A stretch of 64,000 bases of DNA from JBGQOJ01 sp052119585 (GTDB lineage Bacteria > Pseudomonadota > Alphaproteobacteria > Rhodobacterales > Rhodobacteraceae). Location: contig NZ_JBGQOJ010000013.1 in NCBI RefSeq assembly GCF_052119585.1, positions 36,747 through 100,746 of the forward strand. The letters run 5' to 3'. Below are positions 21,007 to 29,999 of the stretch, one piece after another (position 1 is the stretch's first letter; every line of letters begins with the position of its first letter). The position numbers and the translations under genes were made by a program. A model generated the notes under the pieces. The model searched no databases, had not been told where the DNA came from, and saw only the letters and a program-made list of their open reading frames with translations.

Positions 21007-21170
21007 TATCACACTATAGTTTGCCCGCAGGGCAGTCTTGCTCACATCATGTTGCGGTCTGGTTGCGGGCAGAGCGCAAATAGTCTATGTCTTAAATCCC
21101 GTGATACATCGATTCTGACGGATCGGCGCGATCAACAAAAAATGCAAAAGTTCACGGGGGCTTCCGACAC

Positions 21171-22814
21171 ATGGCACGCTATATTTTCATCACGGGCGGG
21201 GTTGTGTCGTCTTTGGGCAAAGGCCTTGCATCGGCGGCTTTGGGTGCCTTGTTGCAGGCGCGCGGCTATTCGGTCCGCCTGCGGAAACTTGACCCCTACC
21301 TGAACGTCGATCCCGGCACGATGAGCCCGTTCGAGCATGGCGAAGTCTTTGTCACCGACGATGGCGCAGAAACCGATCTGGACCTTGGCCACTACGAGCG
21401 GTTCACGGGTGTCTCGGCCCGCAAAACCGATTCCGTGTCGTCCGGGCGGATCTATTCCACCGTTCTGGAAAAGGAACGCCGCGGCGATTATCTGGGCAAG
21501 ACCATTCAGGTGATCCCCCATGTCACCAATGAAATCAAAGACTTCCTGCATGTCGGTGAAGACGAGGTTGATTTCATGCTGTGCGAAATCGGTGGCACCG
21601 TCGGCGACATCGAGGGCCTGCCCTTTTTCGAGGCGATCCGCCAGTTTGCTCAGGACAAACCCCGTGGCCAGTGCATTTTCATGCACCTGACCCTGTTGCC
21701 CTATCTTGCTGCCTCAGGAGAGCTGAAAACGAAACCGACGCAGCATTCGGTCAAGGAACTGCGGTCCATCGGCATCGCGCCGGACGTTCTGGTGTGCCGG
21801 TCAGAACATCCGATCCCCGAGAAAGAGCGCGAGAAAATCGGGCTGTTCTGTAACGTCCGCAAGGAAAGCGTCATTGCGGCCTATGACCTTAAATCGATCT
21901 ACGAGGCGCCGTTGGCCTATCACCGCGAGGGGCTGGATCAGGCGGTTCTGGATGCCTTTGCCATCAGCCCTGCGCCCCGCCCCGATCTGACTGTCTGGGA
22001 AGACGTGGCGGACCGCGTGTTCAACCCCGAAGGCGAGGTCAAAATCGCCATCGTCGGCAAATACACCCAGTTGGAAGACGCCTATAAATCCATCGCCGAG
22101 GCGCTGACCCATGGCGGCATGGCAAACCGCGTGCGGGTCAAGGTGGAATGGGTCGACGCAGAGCTGTTCGACCGCGAAGATCCCGCTGCCCATCTTGAAG
22201 GCTATCATGCGATCCTGGTGCCGGGCGGCTTTGGCGAGCGCGGAACAGAGGGCAAGATCAAAGCGGCGCAATTCGCCCGAGAGCGCAAGGTGCCCTATCT
22301 GGGGATCTGCCTTGGTATGCAGATGGCCGTGATCGAGGCTGCGCGCAATCTGGCGCATGTGGCCGATGCAGGGTCCGAGGAATTCGACCACGAATCCGGG
22401 AAAAAGCGTTTTACGCCCGTTGTTTACCACCTGAAGGAATGGGTGCAGGGCAACCATGTGGTCGAACGCAAGGTTGGCGATGACAAGGGCGGCACGATGC
22501 GCCTTGGGGCCTATACCGCCAAACTGTCCGAAGGGTCGCGGGTTGCCGGTATCTATGGCGCGACCACGATCGAGGAACGCCACCGCCACCGCTATGAGGT
22601 GGACACAAAGTTCCGCGAGCAGCTGGAGGCCTGCGGCATGGTCTTTTCCGGCATGTCGCCCGACGGCAAACTGCCCGAGATCGTCGAGATCAGGGACCAC
22701 CCGTGGTTCATCGGCGTTCAGTATCACCCCGAACTGAAGTCGAAACCCTTTGCCCCGCACCCGCTGTTCGCCGATTTCGTGCGCGCCGCTGTGGAAACCT
22801 CGCGTCTGGTCTGA
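21171..22814 (+). CDS. pyrG: CTP synthase
   Basis: Aminates UTP to CTP with glutamine and ATP. The 547-residue protein has the N-terminal synthase domain ([52 protein letters not shown]). The C-terminal class I glutamine amidotransferase domain has the nucleophile in [11 protein letters not shown] and the His/Glu pair in [11 protein letters not shown]. Length is standard. The sulfate-type transporter gene ends only four bases beyond its stop on the other strand. Confidence 0.98.
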   Translation: MARYIFITGGVVSSLGKGLASAALGALLQARGYSVRLRKLDPYLNVDPGTMSPFEHGEVFVTDDGAETDLDLGHYERFTGVSARKTDSVSSGRIYSTVLEKERRGDYLGKTIQVIPHVTNEIKDFLHVGEDEVDFMLCEIGGTVGDIEGLPFFEAIRQFAQDKPRGQCIFMHLTLLPYLAASGELKTKPTQHSVKELRSIGIAPDVLVCRSEHPIPEKEREKIGLFCNVRKESVIAAYDLKSIYEAPLAYHREGLDQAVLDAFAISPAPRPDLTVWEDVADRVFNPEGEVKIAIVGKYTQLEDAYKSIAEALTHGGMANRVRVKVEWVDAELFDREDPAAHLEGYHAILVPGGFGERGTEGKIKAAQFARERKVPYLGICLGMQMAVIEAARNLAHVADAGSEEFDHESGKKRFTPVVYHLKEWVQGNHVVERKVGDDKGGTMRLGAYTAKLSEGSRVAGIYGATTIEERHRHRYEVDTKFREQLEACGMVFSGMSPDGKLPEIVEIRDHPWFIGVQYHPELKSKPFAPHPLFADFVRAAVETSRLV

Positions 22815-22818
22815 CGCG

Positions 22819-24084
22819 TCACCGATCAGGCGGCGTCCAATCGGTCTGGACCGCCTTGCGCGCGCGCAGCCGCAGCGCAAGGCCGATCGACACGCCGACC
22901 CCGATGGCGACCGTCAGATCCACCAGCACCGTCAAGACAAGCGTCACCAACAGCAACATCTTGTCCGGCGTGGGCGCGGCCAGATAGCCCGCCCATTTGT
23001 GCGGCTCGCTCATATTCCATGCGGTCAGGATCAGCAGCCCCGCCAGCGCGGGCATCGCCAGCATCCCCACCGCAGGCCCGGCGACCAGCATGAACCCCAG
23101 AATAACCACGGCATGGATGATCCCGGCAACCGGCGTCCTCCCGCCCGCGCGGATGTTCGTGGCGGTGCGTGCGATGGCGCCGGTCACGGGCATCCCCCCG
23201 AAGACCGACGATGCGACATTGGCCACGCCCTGCGCCAGCACCTCTGCATTGGGGCGGTGCCTTGTCCCGATCATCCGGTCCGCAACCATGGCCGACAACA
23301 GCGATTCCACCCCCGCCAGAAAGGCGATGACAATGGCCGACGGCAGCAGCGATGTGATCCGGTCCAGCGACAGTGCCGGCAGATGCGGCGCGGGCAGGCC
23401 GGCGGGCAGCGCCCCGAACCGCGATGCGATGGTATCGACCTGCAGGGCCCCGGCCGCCACCAGCGCCGACCCGATGGCGACCGCCACGATCAACCCCGGC
23501 AATTTGGGTGCGGCGCGCCGAAAGGTGACGATCAGCACCATGGTCAACAGGCCCACCCCCAGCGCAGGCAGGTTGAAGGTGTCTTTTGCCCCCCATAATG
23601 CGGGCAGCTTTTCCAGAAAATCGGCGGGCACCGCGGCCATCTGCAACCCCAAAAGGTCCTTGACCTGCGACACCGCGATGATCACAGCGATGCCGATGGT
23701 AAAGCCGTTCACGACCGCCTCTGGCACGTATTCGATCAGGTTGCCGACCCGCAGGTATCCGGCCGCGATCAGGATCAGCCCCGCCATGAAAGTCGCAATC
23801 ACCAGCCCGTCATATCCATGTGTGGCAATCACCCCGTAGATCACAACGATGAACGCCCCCGTCGGCCCGCCGATCTGCACGCGGCTGCCGCCCAATGCCG
23901 AAATCATGAAACCACCGACGATCGCCGTCACCAGACCTTGCGCCGGTGTCGCCCCCGAGGCGATGGCAATGGCAAGACTAAGCGGCAGCGCCACCATTGC
24001 CACGGTGACACCCGCGATCAGATCGGCGCGAAACAGCGCCCGGTTATAGGATTTCAGGCTTGAAACCAGTTCTGGCAACAACAT
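22819..24084 (-). CDS. SulP/SLC26-family anion transporter lacking a STAS domain
   Basis: 421 residues, almost all membrane. It opens with LFRADLIAGVTVAMVALPLSLAIAIASG and has QIGGPTGAFIVVIYGVIA, both SulP signatures, then VESLLSAMVADRMIG. SulP proteins move sulfate, bicarbonate or dicarboxylates across the inner membrane. Most family members run to about 550 residues with a cytoplasmic C-terminal STAS domain. Here the reading frame stops just after the last helix (IGVGVSIGLALRLRARKAV), so that domain is absent. The end is clean, without sign of a frameshift. Substrate unknown. Confidence 0.9.
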   Translation of the reverse strand: MLLPELVSSLKSYNRALFRADLIAGVTVAMVALPLSLAIAIASGATPAQGLVTAIVGGFMISALGGSRVQIGGPTGAFIVVIYGVIATHGYDGLVIATFMAGLILIAAGYLRVGNLIEYVPEAVVNGFTIGIAVIIAVSQVKDLLGLQMAAVPADFLEKLPALWGAKDTFNLPALGVGLLTMVLIVTFRRAAPKLPGLIVAVAIGSALVAAGALQVDTIASRFGALPAGLPAPHLPALSLDRITSLLPSAIVIAFLAGVESLLSAMVADRMIGTRHRPNAEVLAQGVANVASSVFGGMPVTGAIARTATNIRAGGRTPVAGIIHAVVILGFMLVAGPAVGMLAMPALAGLLILTAWNMSEPHKWAGYLAAPTPDKMLLLVTLVLTVLVDLTVAIGVGVSIGLALRLRARKAVQTDWTPPDR

Positions 24085-24232
24085 TCGAACAGCCTCGCTT
24101 TATGGATGTGACCCGACGGCCATGGCCGCAACCTCTGCCCCTTTTTCCGGAATAGCAATCGCTGCAACATGGATGGTGCGTTGCAATGGCTGCGGAATTC
24201 CGGCTAGGTCAGGGCAACGCAAAGGGGTTAAC

Positions 24233-25012
24233 ATGCTTTCCTACCAACACAGCTATCACGCCGGAAACATGGCGGATGTCCACAAGCACGCGCTGCTGGC
24301 GTGGGTTCTGGATTATCTGACCCGAAAGGACAAACCGCTGTCCTATATCGAAACCCACGCGGGGCGCGGCCTGTATGATCTGACCGCCGAAGAGGCGTTG
24401 AAAACAGGCGAGGCGGCGCAGGGGATCAACCGCGCCGAGGGCTGGTTCGCCAAGGATCACCCCTATCTGCGGATGCTGTCGGAAACCCGCGCCGTGTTCG
24501 GGCCGGATGCCTATCCCGGCTCGCCCCTGATCGCGACTTTGGCGTTGCGGGCGGGCGACAGCCTTCAGTTGGCAGAGCTTCACCCGCAGGAAAACGCGGC
24601 ACTGCGCGGCAATCTGGCGATGTATTCCGCCAAGGTGCACGACACCGACGGGTTCGCCATGGCGCAGGCCATCTGCCCGCCGACGCCGCGCCGTGGCCTG
24701 ATGCTGATCGACCCGAGTTTCGAGGTAAAGGCGGATTACGACGCGATGCCGCGCTTTATCCAGACCATCCACCGCAAGTGGAATGTGGGCACGATTATCT
24801 TGTGGTATCCGATCCTGACCTCTGGTGCGCACCGTGTGATGGTCGCCGATCTGGAGAACATGGAGCTGAAGGACAGCTTTCGCCACGAGGTCACATTCGG
24901 CCCCGCCCGCGACGGCCACCGCATGACCGGAAGCGGTTTGTTCGTTGTCAACGCCCCCTACGGCATGCAGGATGAGGCAAAGCGCCTGACCAAGATGTTC
25001 GCCAAAGCCTGA
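24233..25012 (+). CDS. rlmJ: 23S rRNA (adenine(2030)-N6)-methyltransferase
   Basis: Methylates A2030 of 23S rRNA with S-adenosylmethionine. The 259 residues begin MLSYQHSYHAGNMADVHKHALLAWVLDYL, nearly the family consensus. SAM-binding elements ETHAGRGLYDL and LAELHPQENAALRGNL follow. The catalytic motif is DPSFE here, where the E. coli enzyme has DPPYE, a conservative variant common in alphaproteobacteria as far as I know. An AAAGGGG stretch precedes the ATG. The DUF1330 gene follows after 11 bases. Confidence 0.93.
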   Translation: MLSYQHSYHAGNMADVHKHALLAWVLDYLTRKDKPLSYIETHAGRGLYDLTAEEALKTGEAAQGINRAEGWFAKDHPYLRMLSETRAVFGPDAYPGSPLIATLALRAGDSLQLAELHPQENAALRGNLAMYSAKVHDTDGFAMAQAICPPTPRRGLMLIDPSFEVKADYDAMPRFIQTIHRKWNVGTIILWYPILTSGAHRVMVADLENMELKDSFRHEVTFGPARDGHRMTGSGLFVVNAPYGMQDEAKRLTKMFAKA

Positions 25013-25023
25013 AAGGACTGCCG

Positions 25024-25317
25024 ATGCCCAAAGCCTATTGGATCGCCCATGTCGATGTGCGCGACGCGGCAGTCTACGACACATACCGCGCCGCCAATGC
25101 AGCCCCGTTTGCCAAATACGGTGCCAAATTCCTGATCCGGGCCGGTGCGCAACAGGTGCACGAAGGCGCGGCAAAGCCCCGCACTGTGGTCATCGAATTC
25201 GCCGATCTGGCCACGGCACAGGCCTGTTATGACAGCCCCGAATACAAGGCCGCGAAGGCGCTGCGCGATCCGGTGTCGGACGCGGATCTGGTGATTGTCG
25301 AAGGGTATGGCGACTGA
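25024..25317 (+). CDS. DUF1330 family protein
   Basis: 97-residue single-domain protein with a ferredoxin-like (dimeric alpha-beta barrel) fold pattern: KAYWIAHVDVRDAAVYDTYR, KYGAKFLIRAGAQQVHEG, VVIEFADLATAQACYDSPEY and DLVIVEGY. These are hallmarks of DUF1330. Members are cytoplasmic dimers of unknown function. It is probably co-transcribed with rlmJ. Confidence 0.92.
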   Translation: MPKAYWIAHVDVRDAAVYDTYRAANAAPFAKYGAKFLIRAGAQQVHEGAAKPRTVVIEFADLATAQACYDSPEYKAAKALRDPVSDADLVIVEGYGD

Positions 25318-25402
25318 TCCCCGCCCCTGCTCCGCAAATATTTACCGGCGAAGGCCGTGAACCGTCTTTCCGCAGCCGCACCACCACTCTATATCTTTGG
25401 CC

Positions 25403-25846
25403 ATGTTTGCAGATTTCCTGAAACGGCTGATCCAGCCGCAGCCCGCCCGCCTGAACGATATTGACGCCCGCCTTGCGCTGGCCGCCCTTCTGGTGCGCAT
25501 CGCGCGATCGGACGGCGACTATGCCCCCGAGGAGGTCGGGCGGATCGACCGCATCCTGATGTCGCGATACGCCCTGTCGGCCTTCGAGGTGGTGTCACTG
25601 CGCAGAAATGCCGAAATACTGGAATCAGAGGCCCCCGATACCGTGCGGTTCACCCGCGCGATCAAGGACGCTGTGCCCTACGAGGACCGCGAAGGCGTGA
25701 TCGAGGCGCTGTGGGATGTGGTGCTGGCCGACGGCGTGCGCGACACGGACGAAGACACACTGCTGCGCCTTGTGGCGAATCTGTTGGGGGTCAACGACCG
25801 CGACTCTGCGCTGGCGCGCCAAAGGGTCGAGGCAAAGCGCCCGTGA
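25403..25846 (+). CDS. TerB-like (tellurite resistance/DUF533-type) helical protein
   Basis: 147 residues from the ATG at 25403 (MFADFLKRLIQPQPA). All-helical. The motifs RLALAALLVRIARSDGDYAPEEVGRID and VIEALWDVVLADGVRDTDEDTLLRLVANLLGV are the two acidic repeats of the TerB/DjlA N-terminal fold, in which acidic residues may bind metal. There are no other ter genes nearby, so a tellurite role is not supported. The last four bases overlap the GTG start of the next gene. Confidence 0.88.
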   Translation: MFADFLKRLIQPQPARLNDIDARLALAALLVRIARSDGDYAPEEVGRIDRILMSRYALSAFEVVSLRRNAEILESEAPDTVRFTRAIKDAVPYEDREGVIEALWDVVLADGVRDTDEDTLLRLVANLLGVNDRDSALARQRVEAKRP

Positions 25847-26577
25847 TCGCCGCATTGCCGATGTACGACAGGGTCGAGACGGCAGCGGCAAACGACAGGT
25901 TCTGGGCGCTGATCCGCGACGCGCTGGGATACGGGCCTGCGGGCCTGACCCGCAGCGCTGATTTGCACGCCACATGGCTTTGCCCCGATCTGGTGCTGTC
26001 GCAGACCTGCGGCATGCCCTACCGAACCTTTCTGCATGGCAAGGTGTCGCGCATCGGCACGCCGGATTACGGCGTCGACGGGTGCCCGGCGGGCTACTAC
26101 CACAGTGTGTTCATCAAGCGCGCCGATGATCCGCGCGACACGGTTGCCGAACTGGCCAACGCCCGGTTCGCCTATAACGACGCGGGGTCGCAATCGGGTT
26201 GGGCAGCCCCCTTTGCCCATGCGGCAGGCCTTGGGGTCACGCTAAGGACCACCATGCAGACCGGCGGGCATCGGGCATCCGCCCTGGCCGTTCATGAAAA
26301 CCGTGCCGATTTCGCGGCGATCGACGCGGTGACATGGGCGATGATCCGGCGCTATGACGCCTATGCCAAAGACCTTGTGGTGTTTGACAGAACCACCCCC
26401 ACCCCCGGCCTGCCCTATATTGCGGCCCTTGGCGCGAATACACAGGATCTGCGCCGCGCCATGGGTGCCGCAATCGACGCGCTTTCCCGCGAGGATCGCG
26501 ACACGCTGTTGATAAAAGGGCTGGTGGCGATTCCCGATGACGCCTATCTGGCCGTTCCCAACCCGCCTGCGCCGTAA
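25843..26577 (+). CDS. PhnD-like periplasmic-binding-fold protein without signal peptide
   Basis: 244 residues if started at the GTG at 25843, which overlaps the TerB stop (GTGA). The ATG at 25861 is the alternative. The sequence resembles phosphate/phosphonate-binding PhnD proteins: LPMYDRVETAAANDRFWALI at the start, LSQTCGMPYRTF, GCPAGYYHSVFIKR, AELANARFAYNDAGSQSGW and the late DAVTWAMIRRYD. PhnD proteins normally have a signal peptide and neighbouring permease genes. This one has neither, so it may be a cytoplasmic or moonlighting relative. The ligand is unknown. Confidence 0.75.
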   Translation: MIAALPMYDRVETAAANDRFWALIRDALGYGPAGLTRSADLHATWLCPDLVLSQTCGMPYRTFLHGKVSRIGTPDYGVDGCPAGYYHSVFIKRADDPRDTVAELANARFAYNDAGSQSGWAAPFAHAAGLGVTLRTTMQTGGHRASALAVHENRADFAAIDAVTWAMIRRYDAYAKDLVVFDRTTPTPGLPYIAALGANTQDLRRAMGAAIDALSREDRDTLLIKGLVAIPDDAYLAVPNPPAP

Positions 26578-26672
26578 TCTTTTGCCCGGAAATCGGGCGA
26601 AACTGTCGCGTTCCCTTGCGTCACCGGCGCTTTGAGCGTTGCAATTATGACTGTTTTACGACGTAATCCGGC

Positions 26673-27479
26673 GTGAACGGACCTAACAAAGACGAACAAG
26701 TGACTGCGAACACGCCCCCCGTCATCCAGATCAAGAACCTGCACAAGGCCTATGGGTCGTTAGAGGTGCTGAAAGGCGTCGACATCGCGGCAAAGCGCGG
26801 CGATGTGGTGTCGCTGATCGGGTCGTCGGGGTCCGGCAAGTCGACGCTGCTGCGGTGCTGCAACCTGTTGGAGGACAGCCAGCAGGGCGATATCCTGTTC
26901 GAGGGCGAGCCGATCACATGGCGCGGCAAAGGGCTGGACCGGCACCCCGCCGACAAGGCACAGGTGCTGCGGATCCGCACGAACCTGTCGATGGTGTTCC
27001 AGCAGTTCAACCTATGGGCGCATATGACCATCCTTCAGAACGTGATGGAGGCACCGGTGACGGTGCTGGGACAGGATCGCGCCGTGGTCGAAAAACGCGC
27101 CCGCGACCTGCTTGCCAAGGTCGGTATCGGCGACAAATGCGATGCCTTTCCCGCGATGCTGTCGGGTGGCCAGCAGCAACGCGCCGCCATTGCGCGTGCG
27201 CTGGCGATGGAACCCAAGGCCTTGTTGTTCGACGAGCCCACATCGGCCCTTGATCCAGAACTGGAGCAGGAAGTTGTGAAGGTTATCAAAGATCTGGCGA
27301 ACGAGGGTCGGACCATGATCCTTGTGACCCATGACATGCGGCTGGCAGGCGACGTGTCCGATCACGTCGTATTCCTGCACCTCGGCAAGATCGAGGAGCA
27401 GGGCCCGCCGTCAGAGGTTTTCGGCAACCCGAAAACCGAAAGGCTGCAACAGTTCCTGAGCGCGACTGTCTCTGCCTAA
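26673..27479 (+). CDS. polar amino acid/amine ABC transporter, ATP-binding protein
   Basis: 268-residue ATPase of the HisP/GlnQ group. Walker A is LIGSSGSGKSTLLRC, the Q-loop region LSMVFQQFNLWAHMT, the signature LSGGQQQRAAIARAL and Walker B ALLFDEPTSALDPE. The start is the GTG at 26673; another GTG at 26700 is also possible. It is the first gene of a compact transporter operon: ATPase, binding protein and two permeases, followed without a gap by a gamma-glutamyl ligase gene. The order suggests that the imported compound is then gamma-glutamylated. An 11-base palindrome TTACGACGTAA just upstream (26656-26666) could be an operator. Confidence 0.93.
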   Translation: MNGPNKDEQVTANTPPVIQIKNLHKAYGSLEVLKGVDIAAKRGDVVSLIGSSGSGKSTLLRCCNLLEDSQQGDILFEGEPITWRGKGLDRHPADKAQVLRIRTNLSMVFQQFNLWAHMTILQNVMEAPVTVLGQDRAVVEKRARDLLAKVGIGDKCDAFPAMLSGGQQQRAAIARALAMEPKALLFDEPTSALDPELEQEVVKVIKDLANEGRTMILVTHDMRLAGDVSDHVVFLHLGKIEEQGPPSEVFGNPKTERLQQFLSATVSA

Positions 27480-27514
27480 GCAAAATAAAGCGTTCTATGA
27501 TTGGGAGCTACCAC

Positions 27515-28234
27515 GTGAAAAAACTGATTCTGGCGACAGCCCTTCTGGCCCTGACCGCGGGTGCATCGATGGCACAAACCGTGCGTCTTGGCACCGAGGG
27601 CGCCTACCCTCCGTACAACTTCATCAACGACAAGGGCGAAGTCGACGGATACGAGCGTGATCTGGGCGACGAGCTGTGCAAGCGCGCTGCGCTGACCTGC
27701 GAATGGGTCACCAACGACTGGGACAGCATTGTTCCAAACCTTGTCTCCGGCAACTATGACGTGATCATCGCGGGCATGTCGATCACCGACGAGCGTGATG
27801 CGGTCATCGACTTCACCCAGAACTACATCCCGCCTGCCGCCTCGGCCTATGCAGCACTTTCGGCTGATGTCGATGTCGCGGGTATCGTGGCTGCACAGGC
27901 CGCCACCATTCAGGCGGGCCATGTTGCAGAATCCGGCGCGACCTTGCTGGAATTCGCAACCCCTGACGAAACCGTCGCGGCGGTGCGCAACGGCGAGGCC
28001 GACGCTGTGTTCGCCGACAAGGATTTCCTTGCGCCAATCGTCGCTGAATCCGGCGGCGCGCTGTCGTTTGCCGGCACGGACGTGCAACTGGGCGGCGGCA
28101 TCGGCCTTGGCCTGCGCGAGTCCGACGGCGAACTGAAGGGCAAACTGGACGCCGCCATCGGCGAGATGAAGGCGGACGGCTCGTTGAATGCGATGATCGT
28201 CAAATGGTTCGGCGCTGACGCCACCGTTTACTGA
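27515..28234 (+). CDS. polar amino acid/amine ABC transporter, substrate-binding protein
   Basis: Periplasmic binding protein of family 3 (SBP_bac_3). The GTG at 27515 is preferred: GGGAG lies seven bases upstream and it opens directly into a signal peptide (KKLILATALLALTAGASMA, cut before QTVRLGTEGAYPP). An ATG six codons earlier is less likely. Ligand-site motifs typical of cationic and polar amino acid binders are visible: GTEGAYPPYNFINDKGEVDG, WDSIVPNLVSGNYDVIIAGM, ITDERDAVIDFTQNY. The mature length of about 220 residues is normal. The ligand may be a basic amino acid, an opine or an amine. The sequence alone does not decide. Confidence 0.92.
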   Translation: MKKLILATALLALTAGASMAQTVRLGTEGAYPPYNFINDKGEVDGYERDLGDELCKRAALTCEWVTNDWDSIVPNLVSGNYDVIIAGMSITDERDAVIDFTQNYIPPAASAYAALSADVDVAGIVAAQAATIQAGHVAESGATLLEFATPDETVAAVRNGEADAVFADKDFLAPIVAESGGALSFAGTDVQLGGGIGLGLRESDGELKGKLDAAIGEMKADGSLNAMIVKWFGADATVY

Positions 28235-28281
28235 TCAGGCAACGGGGCGGGGCCGAATGCGGTCCCGCCCCTCAGGCACCC

Positions 28282-29163
28282 ATGTTCACCTATTGCACAG
28301 ATCCCGCTGCCCTTGATGGCCTGACATGGCTTTCCTGTTATTTGACAACGGGAAAGCATATGGCGTTCTATTGGTCGTTCCTGACCGTTATGGCGCTGAT
28401 GCTGGTCACCGCCCCCAGTGCGATGGTGCTGGGGTTTGGTGGCGCAATGGCGGCGCGGTCGCATATCGCTCCGCTGCGTTGGATCGGCAAAATCTATACC
28501 GCGATGGTGCGCGGCATTCCCGACATCGCGTTCTTCCTGTTTGTGCCGATCGCCATGGATCAAGGGTTCGAATACCTCCGCCACAAGGTGAAATGCCCCG
28601 ACTGGGATCAGCCGATCCGGCAGGGCAGCGATTTCGTGGTCTGCGCGCAGGCGAAACTGCCGTTATCCTCGTCACCGCAATGGGTCCATGAATCCTATGG
28701 GTTTTTCCTTGCCGTGCTGGCATTTGCCATTGTGTTCGGCGCCTTTGCCGCCAACGTCCTGTCCGGCGCGATGCAGGCGGTTCCGCGCGGGCAGCTTGAA
28801 ACAGCCGAGGCCTACGGCATGTCCCGCCGCCAGACATTCTGGCGGATCATGGTGCCGCAGATGTGGGTCTACGCCCTGCCCGGCCTATCGAACCTCTGGA
28901 TGATCCTGATCAAGGCGACGCCGCTGCTGTTCCTGCTGGGCGTGCCCGATATTGTTTATTGGGCGAAAGAGTTGGGGGGATCTAAAACCTCGGCCTATGC
29001 CTACCCGCACCCGGACTGGCGGCTTTACTATTTCCTTGGGTTGCTGGTGTTTTATCTAAGCCTGACCAAGCTGAGCGAGGTCATTCTGGCCCGTTTGACC
29101 ACCCGCCTGACCCTTGGGCAGGCCACGGTTGCCGGCGAAGCGCAGCGAAAGGCCCGCGCATGA
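28282..29163 (+). CDS. polar amino acid/amine ABC transporter, permease 1
   Basis: 293-residue inner-membrane permease of the HisMQ type. It has the family's EAA motif, ETAEAYGMSRRQTFWRIMVPQ, which docks on the ATPase. Helices include FYWSFLTVMALMLVTAPSAM and FFLAVLAFAIVFGAFAANVL. Between the first helices it has an insert of about 50 residues with two cysteines (KVKCPDWDQPI...FVVCAQAK), longer than in standard HisQ proteins and probably periplasmic. Its stop overlaps the next permease start (ATGA). Confidence 0.92.
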   Translation: MFTYCTDPAALDGLTWLSCYLTTGKHMAFYWSFLTVMALMLVTAPSAMVLGFGGAMAARSHIAPLRWIGKIYTAMVRGIPDIAFFLFVPIAMDQGFEYLRHKVKCPDWDQPIRQGSDFVVCAQAKLPLSSSPQWVHESYGFFLAVLAFAIVFGAFAANVLSGAMQAVPRGQLETAEAYGMSRRQTFWRIMVPQMWVYALPGLSNLWMILIKATPLLFLLGVPDIVYWAKELGGSKTSAYAYPHPDWRLYYFLGLLVFYLSLTKLSEVILARLTTRLTLGQATVAGEAQRKARA

Positions 29164-29999
29164 GCTGCCTTCAGACCATCCAGGCCTATGGCCTAAGGTC
29201 CATCGGCATAGGCGAGCGGCTTTTGCCGCGATCGGATTTCGACCTTTGCCAGCAGTTCACGTTGATCGGGTCCGGCCTGATCTGGAACGTCTATTTCGGG
29301 ATCATGGCGCTTGCCTTTGGGTTCATGTGCGCAATCGGGCTAGCCATGGCAAAGGCCAGCCCCCGCGCGTGGATGCGCAAACCGGCTGAATGGTTCATCT
29401 TTGTCTTTCGCGGATCACCGCTGTTCATCCAGTTCTTCCTTGCCTACGAAACCTTCGTCATGCTGCCCCGCGCCGGGGTCGAGATCAATCTGGGGCTGGT
29501 CGAACTGACGGTCCAGACCTCCTGGCTGACAAAGGCATGGGCAGGGGCGCTGATCGTTTTGTTCCTGAACACCTCTGCCTATTCCGCCGAGATTTTTTAC
29601 GGCGCGCTGCGGTCGATCCCCAAGGGCGACGTCGAGGCGGCGGACGCATACGGCCTGACCGGCTGGACACGGTTCCGCAGGGTCATCTGGCCCACCATGC
29701 TGCGCCTGGCATGGCCCGCCTACACCAACGAGGCGATCTTTCTGTTCCACGCCACGACACTGGTGTTCTTTTCAGGCTTTCCCGCATGGCAGCAAAAGGG
29801 CGACGCCCTTTACTATGCCAGCTATTTCGCGGACAAGACATTCAACCCCTTCGTGGCATACCCGATCGTGGCCTTCTATTTCATTCTGGTGACACTGTGC
29901 ATCATCACAGTTTTCGGGGCGATCAATTATCGCCTGAACCGTCACCTTCCCCAGGGCGCGCGCATGCGCCTCCGCATCCGACCACAGGTAATCAGATGA
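29160..29999 (+). CDS. polar amino acid/amine ABC transporter, permease 2
   Basis: 279 residues, partner of permease 1. It has a similar core: GLIWNVYFGIMALAFGFMCA, the FRGSPLFIQFFLAYE segment typical of this family, and the EAA motif VEAADAYGLTGWTRFRRVIW. Start and stop both overlap neighbours by four bases (ATGA), so the whole segment from 28282 to 31330 is translationally coupled. Confidence 0.93.
   Translation: MSCLQTIQAYGLRSIGIGERLLPRSDFDLCQQFTLIGSGLIWNVYFGIMALAFGFMCAIGLAMAKASPRAWMRKPAEWFIFVFRGSPLFIQFFLAYETFVMLPRAGVEINLGLVELTVQTSWLTKAWAGALIVLFLNTSAYSAEIFYGALRSIPKGDVEAADAYGLTGWTRFRRVIWPTMLRLAWPAYTNEAIFLFHATTLVFFSGFPAWQQKGDALYYASYFADKTFNPFVAYPIVAFYFILVTLCIITVFGAINYRLNRHLPQGARMRLRIRPQVIR

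Noticed and set aside
21007..21170. Possible tRNA in the secG-pyrG gap
   Set aside because: Some relatives have a tRNA near here, but no cloverleaf, anticodon arm or CCA-like 3' end can be folded from this gap.
25403..25846. Tellurite resistance operon
   Set aside because: Only one TerB-like gene is present; terC, terD and terZ relatives are absent.
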